Source: Gelidibacter pelagius (GTDB lineage: Bacteria; Bacteroidota; Bacteroidia; Flavobacteriales; Flavobacteriaceae). Taken from it: a stretch of DNA of 64,000 nt. The number at the start of each line of letters is the position of its first letter. The first letter of the stretch is position 1. The notes under the pieces were generated by a model. It ran no database searches, was not told the DNA's origin, and worked only from the letters and a program-made list of their open reading frames with translations. Below are positions 36,081 through 45,262 of the stretch, piece after piece. Position numbers and translations under genes: made by a program. Where the stretch lies: the NCBI RefSeq assembly GCF_017581925.1, contig NZ_JAGEVG010000018.1, forward strand, positions 33,385-97,384. Reading direction: 5' to 3'.

Positions 36081-37709
36081 TTACATCATTCCTGGCATGC
36101 CGCCGCCACCCATTGGCATTGACGGAGCATCTTCTTTGACATCAACCAAAGCACATTCCGTTGTTAGGATCATTCCGGCAACTGAGGCTGCATTTTCCAA
36201 CGCGATACGTGTTACCTTCTTTGGATCAATAATTCCAGCTTTTAGCATGTCCACATAAGTTTCTGTTTTAGCATCAAAACCGAAGTCTTTCTTGCCTTCC
36301 ATAACTTTTGCAACCACAACACTACCTTCACCACCAGCATTTTCAACGATGGTACGTAAAGGGGCTTCGATGGCACGTGCTACAATTTGAACACCTGTAG
36401 TTTCATCCAAATTTTCTGTGGTCAATTTCTCCAATACTGATTTTGCTCTCACAAGTGCAACACCACCTCCGGCAACAATACCTTCTTCAACAGCAGCTCT
36501 TGTTGCATGCAATGCATCGTCAACACGGTCTTTTTTCTCTTTCATTTCAACTTCACTTGCAGCACCTACATAAAGTACAGCCACACCACCAGCTAATTTA
36601 GCCAAACGTTCTTGAAGTTTTTCTTTGTCATAATCAGACGTTGTTGTTTCGATTTGCGCTTTTATTTGGCTAACTCGAGCTTTAATGTCTTCTGCTTTTC
36701 CTGAACCATTTACAATTGTCGTATTGTCTTTGTCGATAGTAATGGTTTCTGCAGAACCTAACATAGTTAAATCAGCGTTTTCAAGAGAGAAGCCTCTTTC
36801 TTCTGAAATGACTACACCACCAGTTAAGATGGCAATATCTTCTAACATCGCTTTACGTCTGTCACCAAATCCTGGTGCTTTAACTGCAGCAATTTTTAAT
36901 CCACCACGTAATTTGTTCACAACTAGCGTAGCTAAGGCTTGACCTTCAACATCTTCTGCTATAATCAATAATGGACGGCCAGATTGTGCTACTGGTTCCA
37001 AAATTGGAAGGATCTCTTGAAGATTTGAAATCTTTTTGTCAAATAATAAAACATAAGGATTTTCTAAATCAGCAATCATTTTGTCAGCATCGGTAACAAA
37101 ATAAGGAGAGAGGTAACCTCTGTCAAACTGCATTCCTTCAACAACATCTACATAGGTTTCTAATCCTTTTGCTTCTTCGACAGTGATGACGCCTTCTTTG
37201 CCAACTTTATTGAAGGCTTTGGCTACCAATTCGCCAATGGTATCATCGTTGTTAGCAGAAATAGAAGCCACTTGCTTAATCATTTCTGAAGAATTACCAA
37301 CTTGTTTGGTTTGTTTTTCAAGATCTGCAACAATAGCTGCAACCGCTTTATCAATACCACGTTTCAAGTCCATAGGATTTGCACCTGCAGCAACGTTTCT
37401 TAAACCTTCCTTTACGATGGCCTGTGCCAAAACAGTTGCAGTTGTAGTACCGTCACCTGCTAAATCATTGGTTCTGGAAGCAACCTCCTTCACCATTTGA
37501 GCACCCATGTTTTCGAGAGCATCTTCTAATTCTATTTCTTTTGCAACAGTTACACCATCCTTGGTCACTTGAGGCGCACCAAAAGATTTACCAATAATAA
37601 CGTTACGGCCTTTAGGACCTAAAGTTACTTTTACTGCATTTGCCAATGCGTCCACACCACGTCTAATTCCGTCGCGAGCTTCAATATCAAATAATATATG
37701 TTTTGCCAT
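36081..37709 (-). CDS. groL: Chaperonin GroEL
   Basis: The 542-aa 60-kDa chaperonin subunit folds proteins in the cytoplasm with GroES. Signatures include [14 protein letters not shown], the ATP-site [27 protein letters not shown], and the Gly-Met-rich C-terminal tail ending GGGMPGMM. Single copy in the window, paired with groES. The groES-groEL spacer contains two hairpins. Confidence 0.98.
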   Translation of the reverse strand: MAKHILFDIEARDGIRRGVDALANAVKVTLGPKGRNVIIGKSFGAPQVTKDGVTVAKEIELEDALENMGAQMVKEVASRTNDLAGDGTTTATVLAQAIVKEGLRNVAAGANPMDLKRGIDKAVAAIVADLEKQTKQVGNSSEMIKQVASISANNDDTIGELVAKAFNKVGKEGVITVEEAKGLETYVDVVEGMQFDRGYLSPYFVTDADKMIADLENPYVLLFDKKISNLQEILPILEPVAQSGRPLLIIAEDVEGQALATLVVNKLRGGLKIAAVKAPGFGDRRKAMLEDIAILTGGVVISEERGFSLENADLTMLGSAETITIDKDNTTIVNGSGKAEDIKARVSQIKAQIETTTSDYDKEKLQERLAKLAGGVAVLYVGAASEVEMKEKKDRVDDALHATRAAVEEGIVAGGGVALVRAKSVLEKLTTENLDETTGVQIVARAIEAPLRTIVENAGGEGSVVVAKVMEGKKDFGFDAKTETYVDMLKAGIIDPKKVTRIALENAASVAGMILTTECALVDVKEDAPSMPMGGGGMPGMM

Positions 37710-37725
37710 AATGAAAAATTTTTAT

Positions 37726-37799
37726 ATTCCTGTGAAAACAGGAATCTTTTATTCTGTGAATGATTTTATTTTAATAGAGATTCCTGCCTTCGCAGGAAT
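37726..37799. repeat. Two inverted hairpin elements between groES and groEL
   Basis: 37726-37745 is ATTCCTGT-GAAA-ACAGGAAT and 37780-37799 is ATTCCTGC-CTTC-GCAGGAAT, each a perfect 8-bp stem with a 4-nt loop. They are copies of one element in opposite orientation. They may attenuate, process or stabilise the groE transcript. Confidence 0.7.
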
Positions 37800-37803
37800 T
37801 TGA

Positions 37804-38079
37804 TTAGATGATTGCAAGGACGTCGCTTTCACGCATGATCAAGTAATCTTTGCCTTCAAGTTTTAGTTCTGTTCCTGCATATTTTCCGTAAAGAACGGTT
37901 TCGCCGACTTTTACAGTCATTGGATTTTTTTTGGTACCTGCACCAACGGCCACAACTTTACCTTTTTGAGGCTTTTCTTTAGCGTTGTCTGGAATAATAA
38001 TTCCTGAAGCAGTTTTTGTTTCAGCTTCTACTGGTTCAATAAGAACACGGTCTGCCAATGGTTTAATGTTTAATCCCAT
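37804..38079 (-). CDS. groS: Co-chaperonin GroES
   Basis: From the ATG at 38077-38079 the protein is 91 aa ([16 protein letters not shown]), the normal GroES length; an in-frame ATG at 38103 adds eight unconserved residues. The mobile loop region ([20 protein letters not shown]) and the C-terminal ESDVLAII are typical. First gene of the groES-groEL operon. Confidence 0.97.
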   Translation of the reverse strand: MGLNIKPLADRVLIEPVEAETKTASGIIIPDNAKEKPQKGKVVAVGAGTKKNPMTVKVGETVLYGKYAGTELKLEGKDYLIMRESDVLAII

Positions 38080-38177
38080 AGTTGTATTTTTTGTTTTAAT
38101 CATGCCAGAGCATGACGGGTTAATTGATTTTGTTTAATGAATTAGATAGGTGCGAAAAATGTGCCACGGGTAGTTAA

Positions 38178-38192
38178 CTGACAAAGTTTCAG
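38178..38192. promoter_or_regulatory. Imperfect inverted repeat upstream of groES, possible operator
   Basis: CTGACA-AAG-TTTCAG is a near-palindrome (five of six pairs) about 100 nt upstream of the groES ATG, between the secG terminator and the gene. No CIRCE element (TTAGCACTC repeat) is present. A heat-shock operator is possible but not shown. Confidence 0.3.
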
Positions 38193-38199
38193 TAACAAA

Positions 38200-38228
38200 A
38201 AAATGCCAACAAAATTTGTTGGCATTTT
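38200..38228. terminator. Terminator of secG
   Basis: AAAATGCCAACAAA and TTTGTTGGCATTTT form a 14-bp perfect stem. On the minus strand it is followed by a run of T, 22 nt after the secG stop. Confidence 0.85.
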
Positions 38229-38250
38229 AATTATTTTAAGTCGAACTATA

Positions 38251-38601
38251 TTAGTTGTTCGTTGTGTCAGTTGGAGTTACTGCATTGTCCGTTGCGGGCA
38301 TTGTCGGCGCAGGAATACTTGTTGCGGCATCAGTGTCCAGAGCTTTCGATTCTGTTGTGCCAGTTGCTCCATCAATGGCAATATTTGATACTAATATCAA
38401 TGCCAATAGCACGGTTGCTAAAACCCAAGTACTTTTATCTAAAAAGTCGGTTGTTTTTTTAACACCACCTAATTGTTGTGTACCACCGCCACCAAATGAC
38501 GAAGACAAGCCGCCACCTTTTGGATTTTGAACCATGATGACTACCACCAATAAAAAGGATACGATGATGATAAGAACTAAAAATATTGTAAACGTACTCA
38601 T
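38251..38601 (-). CDS. secG: Preprotein translocase subunit SecG
   Basis: A 116-aa protein with two membrane helices (about 3-24 and 57-76) joined by the conserved loop VQNPKGGGLSSSFGGGG. It supports SecYEG-mediated export. The C-terminal tail after the second helix is longer than in E. coli and rich in Ala, Thr and Asp, as is common in Bacteroidetes. It starts 3 nt after the TPR-protein gene and is the last gene of the run from the sigma-54 activator. Confidence 0.93.
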   Translation of the reverse strand: MSTFTIFLVLIIIVSFLLVVVIMVQNPKGGGLSSSFGGGGTQQLGGVKKTTDFLDKSTWVLATVLLALILVSNIAIDGATGTTESKALDTDAATSIPAPTMPATDNAVTPTDTTNN

Positions 38602-38604
38602 GTG

Positions 38605-39552
38605 CTATTTGGTATTATTTTCTTGTAATTGTTTTACTGCTTTAATTTGGTCTGCAAAGAAACCACTTTTTTCTGGATATTTCAAAATTAAAATCTTATA
38701 AGATTGAATTGCTTTCTGATAGTTTTTCTGCTCCAAATAAATTCGGGCCAAGGTCTCTGTCATCAAGCTGTCATTCTGTACAAGCTGAGTTTGTGCCAAG
38801 TTTATTGAAGGCGCTTTTTCTTTGATTGGAGAGATTTTTGGATTGGCAGTTATAAATCTATCTATTATATCCAGCTTCTTTTCAAGTCCTGATTCTGGTT
38901 TGGTCTCCTTACTCAGAGGTTCTTGAAGTGGTTTTTCTGTTATAGTCTCTTCTGGAGTTCTTTCGATAGGCTTGAAGCTGGTCATCTTTAACCACTGTGT
39001 AAACGAATGGGTTTCGCTTTTATCAAAATCCAAGGGTTTGCCGATATTCAATTGCTCTTCAGGGGACGGTTTAATGTTTTTGACGTCCACATCGATGATA
39101 GGCGCCGGTGATTCCACATTCGGAGTGGTCTGAAACGGTGCTTTTTGTTGAAATAATTCAGGATCCAAAACTCCCTCACTGTCTTTAATGTGTTGTTTTA
39201 GGGCGTCGTCTATCGTTACGCTTTTATTTACAGAAATATCATCGGCTTCGTTTACCTGAATGTCTTTGAGTAGTTCTGTATTCTGTCTGATCAGTTTTGA
39301 AATTTCGTTTTGATTGAATTCCTCTGAGGTTATAAAATCAAATAAAATACTTCTGTCTGTGGTGTAGGCTGCAGTAACTCTAAGTTCTTGATTGTATTTA
39401 AAACTTTCCTTAGCTTTTAAACCTTTTAAGTACAAGGCTCTTGCAGATTGAAAATACGGATAATGTGCAACAATCTCTCCTACCGTTGAAGTGTGAGCAA
39501 CAGTCAATTGTTCTGGGTGGGCGAGTAGATATGTAAGTTCCTGTTTATTCAC
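38605..39552 (-). CDS. Conserved protein with C-terminal TPR, 315 aa
   Basis: No signal peptide. The N-terminal part (about 1-90) is a helical domain with the pattern VAHYPYFQSARALYLKGLKA, the middle (about 100-235) is low-complexity and rich in Pro, Glu and Lys, and the C-terminus (about 260-305) forms one or two TPR units (LARIYLEQKNYQKAIQSYKI, LKYPEKSGFFADQI). It sits between LptE and secG, a cluster I associate with Flavobacteriaceae. It may be a scaffold for envelope assembly; no specific function is known. Confidence 0.8.
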   Translation of the reverse strand: MNKQELTYLLAHPEQLTVAHTSTVGEIVAHYPYFQSARALYLKGLKAKESFKYNQELRVTAAYTTDRSILFDFITSEEFNQNEISKLIRQNTELLKDIQVNEADDISVNKSVTIDDALKQHIKDSEGVLDPELFQQKAPFQTTPNVESPAPIIDVDVKNIKPSPEEQLNIGKPLDFDKSETHSFTQWLKMTSFKPIERTPEETITEKPLQEPLSKETKPESGLEKKLDIIDRFITANPKISPIKEKAPSINLAQTQLVQNDSLMTETLARIYLEQKNYQKAIQSYKILILKYPEKSGFFADQIKAVKQLQENNTK

Positions 39553-39561
39553 TTTATAAAG

Positions 39562-40068
39562 TTACCATTTGCCAAGGGTGGCATTTAAAATGTCTTGCGT
39601 AATACGTTCAAAAATCTCAGCGATTGCGGTGTCTTTTTGTGCGCCTACCAATTGTGCTTGCCCTGGGTAATCGTAAAAGAAAGAAAATTGTTGGCTCAGA
39701 TCGTTGTCTGGATTATTTTTTTCATAATATCGTACACGTACGCCAATGGTCAGGCGGTTCTGGGCAGCTGTGTTATCAGCAGTGGCCGTGGTTGGGGAAA
39801 TACGGTATTCTGTAATTTCACCTTCATAAGTAATATCTCCTCCTGAAGTTACTAATTGTAGACTGGTTTGATTTTGAATTAAATCAGCCAATGAATTTGT
39901 GAATGTTCGCTCCAGACCTGGTTCAATTAACGGGGCGTCATTTTGAAAATAATTTACCTGATAGGTTGTGGTTCCTGCTGGTAATGAGATTCCCGTAAAT
40001 GAGTAATAGCCGCAATTAAAAAATAGACCAAGGCCAAAAACAAGAACTAAAATTTTAAACTTTTTCAC
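39562..40068 (-). CDS. lptE: LPS-assembly lipoprotein LptE
   Basis: A 168-aa outer-membrane lipoprotein with lipobox FFNC (Cys19) followed by GYYSFTGISLP. The conserved alpha/beta plug fold shows as RTFTNSLADLIQ and YEGEITEYRISP. LptE plugs the LptD barrel that inserts LPS into the outer membrane. Its start lies 26 nt downstream of the sigma-54 activator gene. Identification rests on the family pattern used for Bacteroidetes LptE, which diverges strongly from E. coli. Confidence 0.88.
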   Translation of the reverse strand: MKKFKILVLVFGLGLFFNCGYYSFTGISLPAGTTTYQVNYFQNDAPLIEPGLERTFTNSLADLIQNQTSLQLVTSGGDITYEGEITEYRISPTTATADNTAAQNRLTIGVRVRYYEKNNPDNDLSQQFSFFYDYPGQAQLVGAQKDTAIAEIFERITQDILNATLGKW

Positions 40069-40094
40069 GTTTATCTTTATTGTATAACGTTGAA

Positions 40095-41360
40095 TTATAA
40101 ATCGAATTGTTTGATTTTCCTATATAAGGTACGTTCGCTAATGCCGAGTTCAGCGGCAGCCAATTTACGTTTTCCCTGATGACGCTCCAATGATTTTTTA
40201 ATCAATTCCAGCTCCTTGTCGTGTAAAGATAATGTTTCTTCTTCTTCAACTTCTTCTGCGAAATGATACTTATCATTCGATTCATCAATGGCATCTGATA
40301 ACTGGCTCATTTTTTCAGGAATAGACAATACTTCCATGTCTTCAATGGTATCTTCATAATCTTCTGCTTCCTCATCGCCATAAATCTTTTGGATCAAGCC
40401 TTCGTTTTTCTTTTGCACATCATGCACATTCTCATTTTTCATGAGTTCCATGGTGAGCTTCTTTAAGTCGTTCAAATCACTTTTCATATCAAAAAGTACT
40501 TTGTAGAGAATTTCGCGCTCACTGCTGAAATCGCTATCACTTTTTGAAGTTTTGATTACTGCGGGAAGGTTGTCACCTTGACTTGGAAGATATCCTTTTA
40601 AGGTTGCGGCACTAATGGTTCTGGTATGCTCTAAGACTGAGATTTGTTCTGCAGCGTTTCGTAACTGCCTAATGTTTCCATTCCATCTATGTTTTAAAAG
40701 AACTTCTACGGCATCATCCGTCAATTTGATGGTTGGCATCTTATATTTAAGTGCAAAGTCACTAGCGAATTTTCGGAACAATAAATGAATATCCTCTTTG
40801 CGCTCGCGTAAAGGTGGCAAATGGATGTCTATCGTACTCAATCTATAATAAAGATCTTCACGAAATTTCTCTTTTTTAATGGCCTCAAACATATTGACGT
40901 TGGTAGCAGCAACAATCCTGACATCTGTTTTTTGCACCTTACTGGAACCTACTTTTATGAATTCGCCATTTTCCAAGACCCGGAGTAAGCGAACCTGCGT
41001 TGTTAAAGGGAGTTCGCCTACTTCATCCAAAAAAATTGTCCCTCCATCGGCCACTTCAAAATACCCTTCACGCGTATTTGTGGCTCCTGTAAATGCACCC
41101 TTTTCATGACCAAAAAGTTCACTGTCAATAGTACCTTCAGGTATGGCACCACAGTTTACCGCTATATATTTACCGTGTTTGCGGTGGGATAATTGATGTA
41201 TGATTTTAGGAATGCTCTCCTTACCAACACCACTTTCCCCTGTGACCAACACTGAAATATCTGTGGGTGCAACTTGAATCGCTTTTTCTATGGATCGGTT
41301 GAGTTTTGGGTCATTCCCAATAATTCCGAAACGTTGTTTTATGGCTTGAATTGATTCCAT
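40095..41360 (-). CDS. Sigma-54-dependent transcriptional activator without receiver domain
   Basis: A 421-aa protein that starts directly with the AAA+ domain: Walker A GESGVGKE at 41-48, the sigma-54-contacting GAFTGA loop at 88-93, then Walker B FLDEVGELP. An acidic linker (about 290-375) follows, and a Fis-type helix-turn-helix at the end (RKLAAAELGISERTLYRKIK). With no N-terminal sensor domain it may be constitutive or regulated by its level or by a partner. It remodels sigma-54 RNA polymerase to open promoters. It heads the lptE-TPR-secG run, and a 7-nt tandem repeat lies just before its ATG. Confidence 0.93.
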   Translation of the reverse strand: MESIQAIKQRFGIIGNDPKLNRSIEKAIQVAPTDISVLVTGESGVGKESIPKIIHQLSHRKHGKYIAVNCGAIPEGTIDSELFGHEKGAFTGATNTREGYFEVADGGTIFLDEVGELPLTTQVRLLRVLENGEFIKVGSSKVQKTDVRIVAATNVNMFEAIKKEKFREDLYYRLSTIDIHLPPLRERKEDIHLLFRKFASDFALKYKMPTIKLTDDAVEVLLKHRWNGNIRQLRNAAEQISVLEHTRTISAATLKGYLPSQGDNLPAVIKTSKSDSDFSSEREILYKVLFDMKSDLNDLKKLTMELMKNENVHDVQKKNEGLIQKIYGDEEAEDYEDTIEDMEVLSIPEKMSQLSDAIDESNDKYHFAEEVEEEETLSLHDKELELIKKSLERHQGKRKLAAAELGISERTLYRKIKQFDL

Positions 41361-41361
41361 T

Positions 41362-41394
41362 TAAGAATTGAGAATTAAGAATTAAGAATTAAGA
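41362..41394. repeat. Heptanucleotide tandem repeat upstream of the sigma-54 activator
   Basis: About 4.7 copies of TAAGAAT (second copy TGAGAAT) lie immediately before the activator ATG, in its 5' untranslated region. Confidence 0.85.
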
Positions 41395-41435
41395 CTGTGG
41401 GCTTTATCGACATAATAGGAAATGAAAGGTTGTTA

Positions 41436-42878
41436 TTAATTGACTGCGTAATCGATGGCTTCACCGATCAAGGTGGCACTGGTACAATCTGTTATATTGA
41501 CATTTACCAAATCGCCAATTTTATAATGTGCTTTAGGAAAAACGGCCACGATATTCTGTGAGGTTCTTCCGGACCATTCTTTATCTGATTTTTTTGACTC
41601 TCGCTCAATCAAAACCTCTACAGTAGTGTTTAAATAGGCTTTGGTTCTTATTTCGCTATGTTGTCTTTGTAACTGGACGATATCATCCAAACGTCGTTTT
41701 TTGATCTCTTCAGGAACATCATCTTCCATTTTGCGCTCCGCTAAAGTTCCAGGGCGTTCTGAATAGGTAAACATATATCCAAAATTATATTTCACATACT
41801 CCATTAAACTTAATGTATCCTGATGATCAGCTTCTGTTTCTGTCGGGAAACCTGAAATCATATCTTGAGAAATAGAACAGGTAGGAAGAATGCGTCTGAT
41901 ATTATCGATGAGCTCAAAATATTCCTCACGAGTGTGCAATCTATTCATTTCTTTTAAAATCCGATTGCTGCCACTTTGAACTGGCAAATGGATATGGTCA
42001 CAAATATTTTTATACCTGGCCATGGTTTCAATCACGTCCAAGGTTAGATCTTGTGGGTTGGATGTTGAGAAGCGGATGCGCATTTTGGGTTGTGCTTTTG
42101 CGCATAGTTCCAATAATTTAGAAAAATTGACTGCTGTTGCCTTTTGGATGTCGCTGGCTTTTTCAAAATCCTTTTTCAATCCGCCGCCATACCATAAATA
42201 ACTATCCACGTTTTGGCCCAACAATGTAATTTCCTTATAACCTTTGCTCCAAAGATCATTGACTTCCTCTAATATACTTTGAGGATCACGGCTGCGTTCG
42301 CGTCCGCGGGTAAAAGGAACCACACAAAATGTACACATATTGTCACAACCACGAGTGATGGAAACATAGGCAGAAACGCCATTGGTATTCAATCTGACTG
42401 GTGAAATATCACCATAAGTTTCATCTTTACTTAAAAGGACGTTGATGGCATCTCTACCGTCTTCAACTTCAGCCAATAAGTTAGGAAGGTCTTTATAGGC
42501 ATCAGGACCGACAACAAGATCCACAATTTTTTCTTCATCAAGCAATTTGCTTTTCAAGCGTTCTGCCATACAGCCTAAAACACCAACCTTCATTTTTGGG
42601 TTGATACGTTTTACAGCATTGTATTTTTCCAATCTTTTTCGAACGGTCTGTTCTGCTTTATCTCTAATAGAACAGGTGTTTACCAAGACCAGATCAGCCT
42701 CTTCTAATGTTTGAGTCGTATTATAACCTTCTTTAAGTAGGATTGCAGCTACAATTTCACTGTCACTAAAATTCATAGCACAGCCATAACTTTCAATAAA
42801 AAGTTTGCGGGTGTTCTCTGTTTTTTGTTCGAGTACGAGACTTTTTCCTTGCTGGCTTTCGTCAATAATTTTCTCCAT
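41436..42878 (-). CDS. miaB: tRNA-2-methylthio-N6-dimethylallyladenosine synthase MiaB
   Basis: A 480-aa methylthiotransferase that modifies A37 of tRNAs reading UNN codons. The N-terminal MTTase domain binds one iron-sulfur cluster through Cys33, Cys69 and Cys103. The radical-SAM motif is Cys178-x3-Cys182-x2-Cys185 (CDNMCTFC), followed by VVPFTRGRERSR, which is typical of MiaB rather than MtaB or RimO. A C-terminal TRAM domain binds tRNA. It has an exact -7 promoter box 55 nt upstream. Confidence 0.96.
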   Translation of the reverse strand: MEKIIDESQQGKSLVLEQKTENTRKLFIESYGCAMNFSDSEIVAAILLKEGYNTTQTLEEADLVLVNTCSIRDKAEQTVRKRLEKYNAVKRINPKMKVGVLGCMAERLKSKLLDEEKIVDLVVGPDAYKDLPNLLAEVEDGRDAINVLLSKDETYGDISPVRLNTNGVSAYVSITRGCDNMCTFCVVPFTRGRERSRDPQSILEEVNDLWSKGYKEITLLGQNVDSYLWYGGGLKKDFEKASDIQKATAVNFSKLLELCAKAQPKMRIRFSTSNPQDLTLDVIETMARYKNICDHIHLPVQSGSNRILKEMNRLHTREEYFELIDNIRRILPTCSISQDMISGFPTETEADHQDTLSLMEYVKYNFGYMFTYSERPGTLAERKMEDDVPEEIKKRRLDDIVQLQRQHSEIRTKAYLNTTVEVLIERESKKSDKEWSGRTSQNIVAVFPKAHYKIGDLVNVNITDCTSATLIGEAIDYAVN

Positions 42879-42933
42879 AAGTTTCTTGAAACGTCTGTTG
42901 CTGGTTTTTTTGTCTTAGCTTAAAAAGCAGCTG

Positions 42934-42966
42934 CAAAGATAGGATTAATTTAATGATTGTGACAAA
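42934..42966 (-). promoter_or_regulatory. Promoter of miaB
   Basis: The minus strand reads TTTG (42963-42966), 21 nt, TATCTTTG (42934-42941). Both boxes match consensus, with a spacer slightly longer than usual. Confidence 0.6.
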
Positions 42967-43044
42967 GTGACAGTGTATAAAAATGTTTTGATTATGTTAA
43001 AAATTTATGGTTTCTTTGATTTTAATCAATTAAAAACTCAACCA

Positions 43045-43827
43045 ATGATACCATCAGAATTTCAGTCCAAAGTAGCCAATGCGAAAGATTTGGATTTCGG
43101 AACAATTTTCAATCAATCCATTGAACTGTTTAAAAAGAGTTGGCTTCAAGGTTTTTTGATGCAGTTGTTTGTGATAGTTTTGATGCTGCCATTTATGATC
43201 ATATTATATGTGCCGTTTATCCTCGCGATTATTAACCAGTCAGAATCGGGTCAATTCGATCCAAATTCAATGGATGGTTTTTTTGCAGGATTTTCAATAG
43301 TCTACATCATTTTATTTATGGTAGGTATGTTGGTCATCGCTGCCATTCAAATGGCACTTAACGCAGCTTTTTTTAGAGTTTTAAGAAGTTTGGATGAAGG
43401 TCGTGAAGTGAAAACTTCGGATTTGTTTTATTTTATGAAAGCGCAGTATTTTGGTAAAATAGTGTTGTTAATGCTGGTCACTATTTTAATAGCAATTCCT
43501 GCCGCCTTATTCTTCTACATACCATTTATCTATGTACTTGTGCCAATGTCATTCTTTACAATAATTTTCGCATTCAATCCAGAATGGTCCATTGGTGACA
43601 TTGTTGGATCGGCATTCCGATTGGGAAATAAAAAATGGTTGTTGACTTTTGGTTTGTTTGTGGTTTCTTATGCAGCAATCATGATCTTGACAATGGTAAC
43701 CTGCGGACTTGGAAGCTTGTTTCTTGCGCCATTTATGTATCATCCTACTTATTTTATCTATAAGGGAGTGGTGGGTTTTGAAGATGTGAGTGAAATGAAC
43801 AAAATAGGTGAAAGGGACTTCTTTTAA
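43045..43827 (+). CDS. Polytopic membrane protein of unknown function, 260 aa
   Basis: From the ATG at 43045 it begins MIPSEFQSKVANAKDLDFGT; an in-frame GTG at 42967 would add 26 residues of poor quality and overlap the miaB promoter. A short cytoplasmic N-terminus with DFGTIFNQSIELFKKSWLQG precedes five or six membrane helices. The FNQSIELFKKSW-type start resembles the DUF975/glycerophosphoryl-diester-associated membrane families, but I cannot assign one firmly. It lies 49 nt upstream of the LVIVD lipoprotein on the same strand. Confidence 0.78.
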   Translation: MIPSEFQSKVANAKDLDFGTIFNQSIELFKKSWLQGFLMQLFVIVLMLPFMIILYVPFILAIINQSESGQFDPNSMDGFFAGFSIVYIILFMVGMLVIAAIQMALNAAFFRVLRSLDEGREVKTSDLFYFMKAQYFGKIVLLMLVTILIAIPAALFFYIPFIYVLVPMSFFTIIFAFNPEWSIGDIVGSAFRLGNKKWLLTFGLFVVSYAAIMILTMVTCGLGSLFLAPFMYHPTYFIYKGVVGFEDVSEMNKIGERDFF

Positions 43828-43876
43828 CGCAACCTTTTAAATAATTCTGCATCTACTTTTTAAAAACCAACACATT

Positions 43877-45112
43877 ATGAAGCAGATAATCTTTATTTTC
43901 GCCTTTGTTTGTCTCTGGTCCTGTCAAGATGATGACAATGGTTACGAGATAATCAACGTTGCCATCCCTGAAATGATGTCCAAAACTGAGTTTAGAAATT
44001 CAGTCGAGATACAATCGGCAAAACCAATAGTTGAAGCTGGTAAAATTTATGCCTATGACGATTATATCTTTATTTCCGATAAAGATGTTGGGGTCCATGT
44101 CATTGATAATTCAAAACCAAAAGCACCTAAGACCATTTCATATTTGAAAATTCCAGGTAATGAGGATATGTCCATCAAGAATAATTACCTGTACGCTGAC
44201 AGTGCCACGGATTTACTCGTTTTTGATATTTCAGATATTTTGAACATTACATTTATTGAACGCTTAGAAGATGTATTCTCAGCCTATGATTATCAAATTC
44301 CCAATGAAGCAGAATATGCTGATTTCAATAATTTTGACTTTGAAAATCAAATTGTGGTAGGTTGGAAAATTGTACAGGAACGACGCGAGATCATTCGCAA
44401 CAGTGAATTGGTTTTTAACGATGCTGCTTTGTCAAATTCATCTTCAGCTGAAAGTTCCAGTGTTGGAGTAGGAGGCTCGTTGGCGCGTTTTCAAATTGTT
44501 CAGGACTATTTATATACAGTCGGCTCTCATGAGATGTCGATTTTTAACATCTCTCAGTTGTCTGCGCCAGTTTTGGAAACTGTACAACCTTCAGGATGGA
44601 ATATAGAAACCATGTTTTATGCAGACGATTACCTTTATTTGGGTGGTACTAATGGGATGTATATCTTCAGTATGGAAAATCCCGCAAGCCCCAGCTACGT
44701 GTCTCAATTTACCCATTGGGAAGGCTGTGATCCTGTTGTTGTCGATGGTAATTATGCTTATCTTACCTTAAGAGGCGGAAATGCCTGTGGGCAATTGGAA
44801 AGTGTACTGGAAGTGATCGATATTTCTGATAAAGCGAACCCCACTTTAGCGGCCAGACATACTTTGGATAATCCGTATGGTTTAGGTTTTAAGAATAACA
44901 GCCTATTTGTTTGTGATGGCACTTCGGGATTAAAAGTGTTTGATAAAACCAATCCGTTAGAACTGCAGCAAATACAGGCTTTCCCTAATGTTCACGCTAA
45001 AGATGTCATTCCTTTAAATAATAGTTTATTGATGATAGGTGATGGCGTCATGTATCAATATCAATATGATGATAATGGATTGCAGCTGTTGAGTACCTAT
45101 TCATTAAATTAA
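43877..45112 (+). CDS. LVIVD-repeat lipoprotein, predicted beta-propeller
   Basis: A 411-aa exported lipoprotein with lipobox LWSC (Cys16). The rest is built of repeats of the LVIVD type, for example VHVIDNSKPKAPKTISYLKI, SIFNISQLSAPVLETVQPSG and EVIDISDKANPTLAARHTL, which form a beta-propeller. It is probably surface- or periplasm-facing; binding partner unknown. A strong terminator follows. Confidence 0.88.
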   Translation: MKQIIFIFAFVCLWSCQDDDNGYEIINVAIPEMMSKTEFRNSVEIQSAKPIVEAGKIYAYDDYIFISDKDVGVHVIDNSKPKAPKTISYLKIPGNEDMSIKNNYLYADSATDLLVFDISDILNITFIERLEDVFSAYDYQIPNEAEYADFNNFDFENQIVVGWKIVQERREIIRNSELVFNDAALSNSSSAESSSVGVGGSLARFQIVQDYLYTVGSHEMSIFNISQLSAPVLETVQPSGWNIETMFYADDYLYLGGTNGMYIFSMENPASPSYVSQFTHWEGCDPVVVDGNYAYLTLRGGNACGQLESVLEVIDISDKANPTLAARHTLDNPYGLGFKNNSLFVCDGTSGLKVFDKTNPLELQQIQAFPNVHAKDVIPLNNSLLMIGDGVMYQYQYDDNGLQLLSTYSLN

Positions 45113-45136
45113 AAAACATAGTTATATTTTTAAAAG

Positions 45137-45159
45137 GCCTGAATTTTCAGGCTTTTTTT
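45137..45159 (+). terminator. Intrinsic terminator after the LVIVD lipoprotein gene
   Basis: GCCTGAA-TT-TTCAGGC is followed directly by T7, a textbook intrinsic terminator on the plus strand. Confidence 0.88.
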
Positions 45160-45235
45160 GTTCGTTTATTTCCCGATTAACAGCAGATAAATAGGGTTAA
45201 ATTTTTTAAAGTAGGTTGAATAATTATTTTTCATA

Positions 45236-45243
45236 TACATTTG
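45236..45243 (+). promoter_or_regulatory. Promoter -7 box of topA
   Basis: TACATTTG, an exact TAnnTTTG match, 19 nt before the topA ATG. A possible TTG lies 17 nt upstream of it. Confidence 0.6.
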
Positions 45244-45262
45244 TAGCCACAAAAAAATTAAT

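Noticed and set aside
36081..38079. Long open frames opposite groEL, valS, topA and other conserved genes
   Set aside because: They are antisense shadows of strongly conserved genes, with no family similarity of their own.
38104..38250. A CIRCE element upstream of groES
   Set aside because: I looked for TTAGCACTC with its inverted partner and it is not present.
42967..43044. A GTG start adding 26 residues to the membrane protein gene
   Set aside because: The extra segment is low quality, overlaps the miaB -33 box, and an ATG with a better N-terminus lies at 43045.
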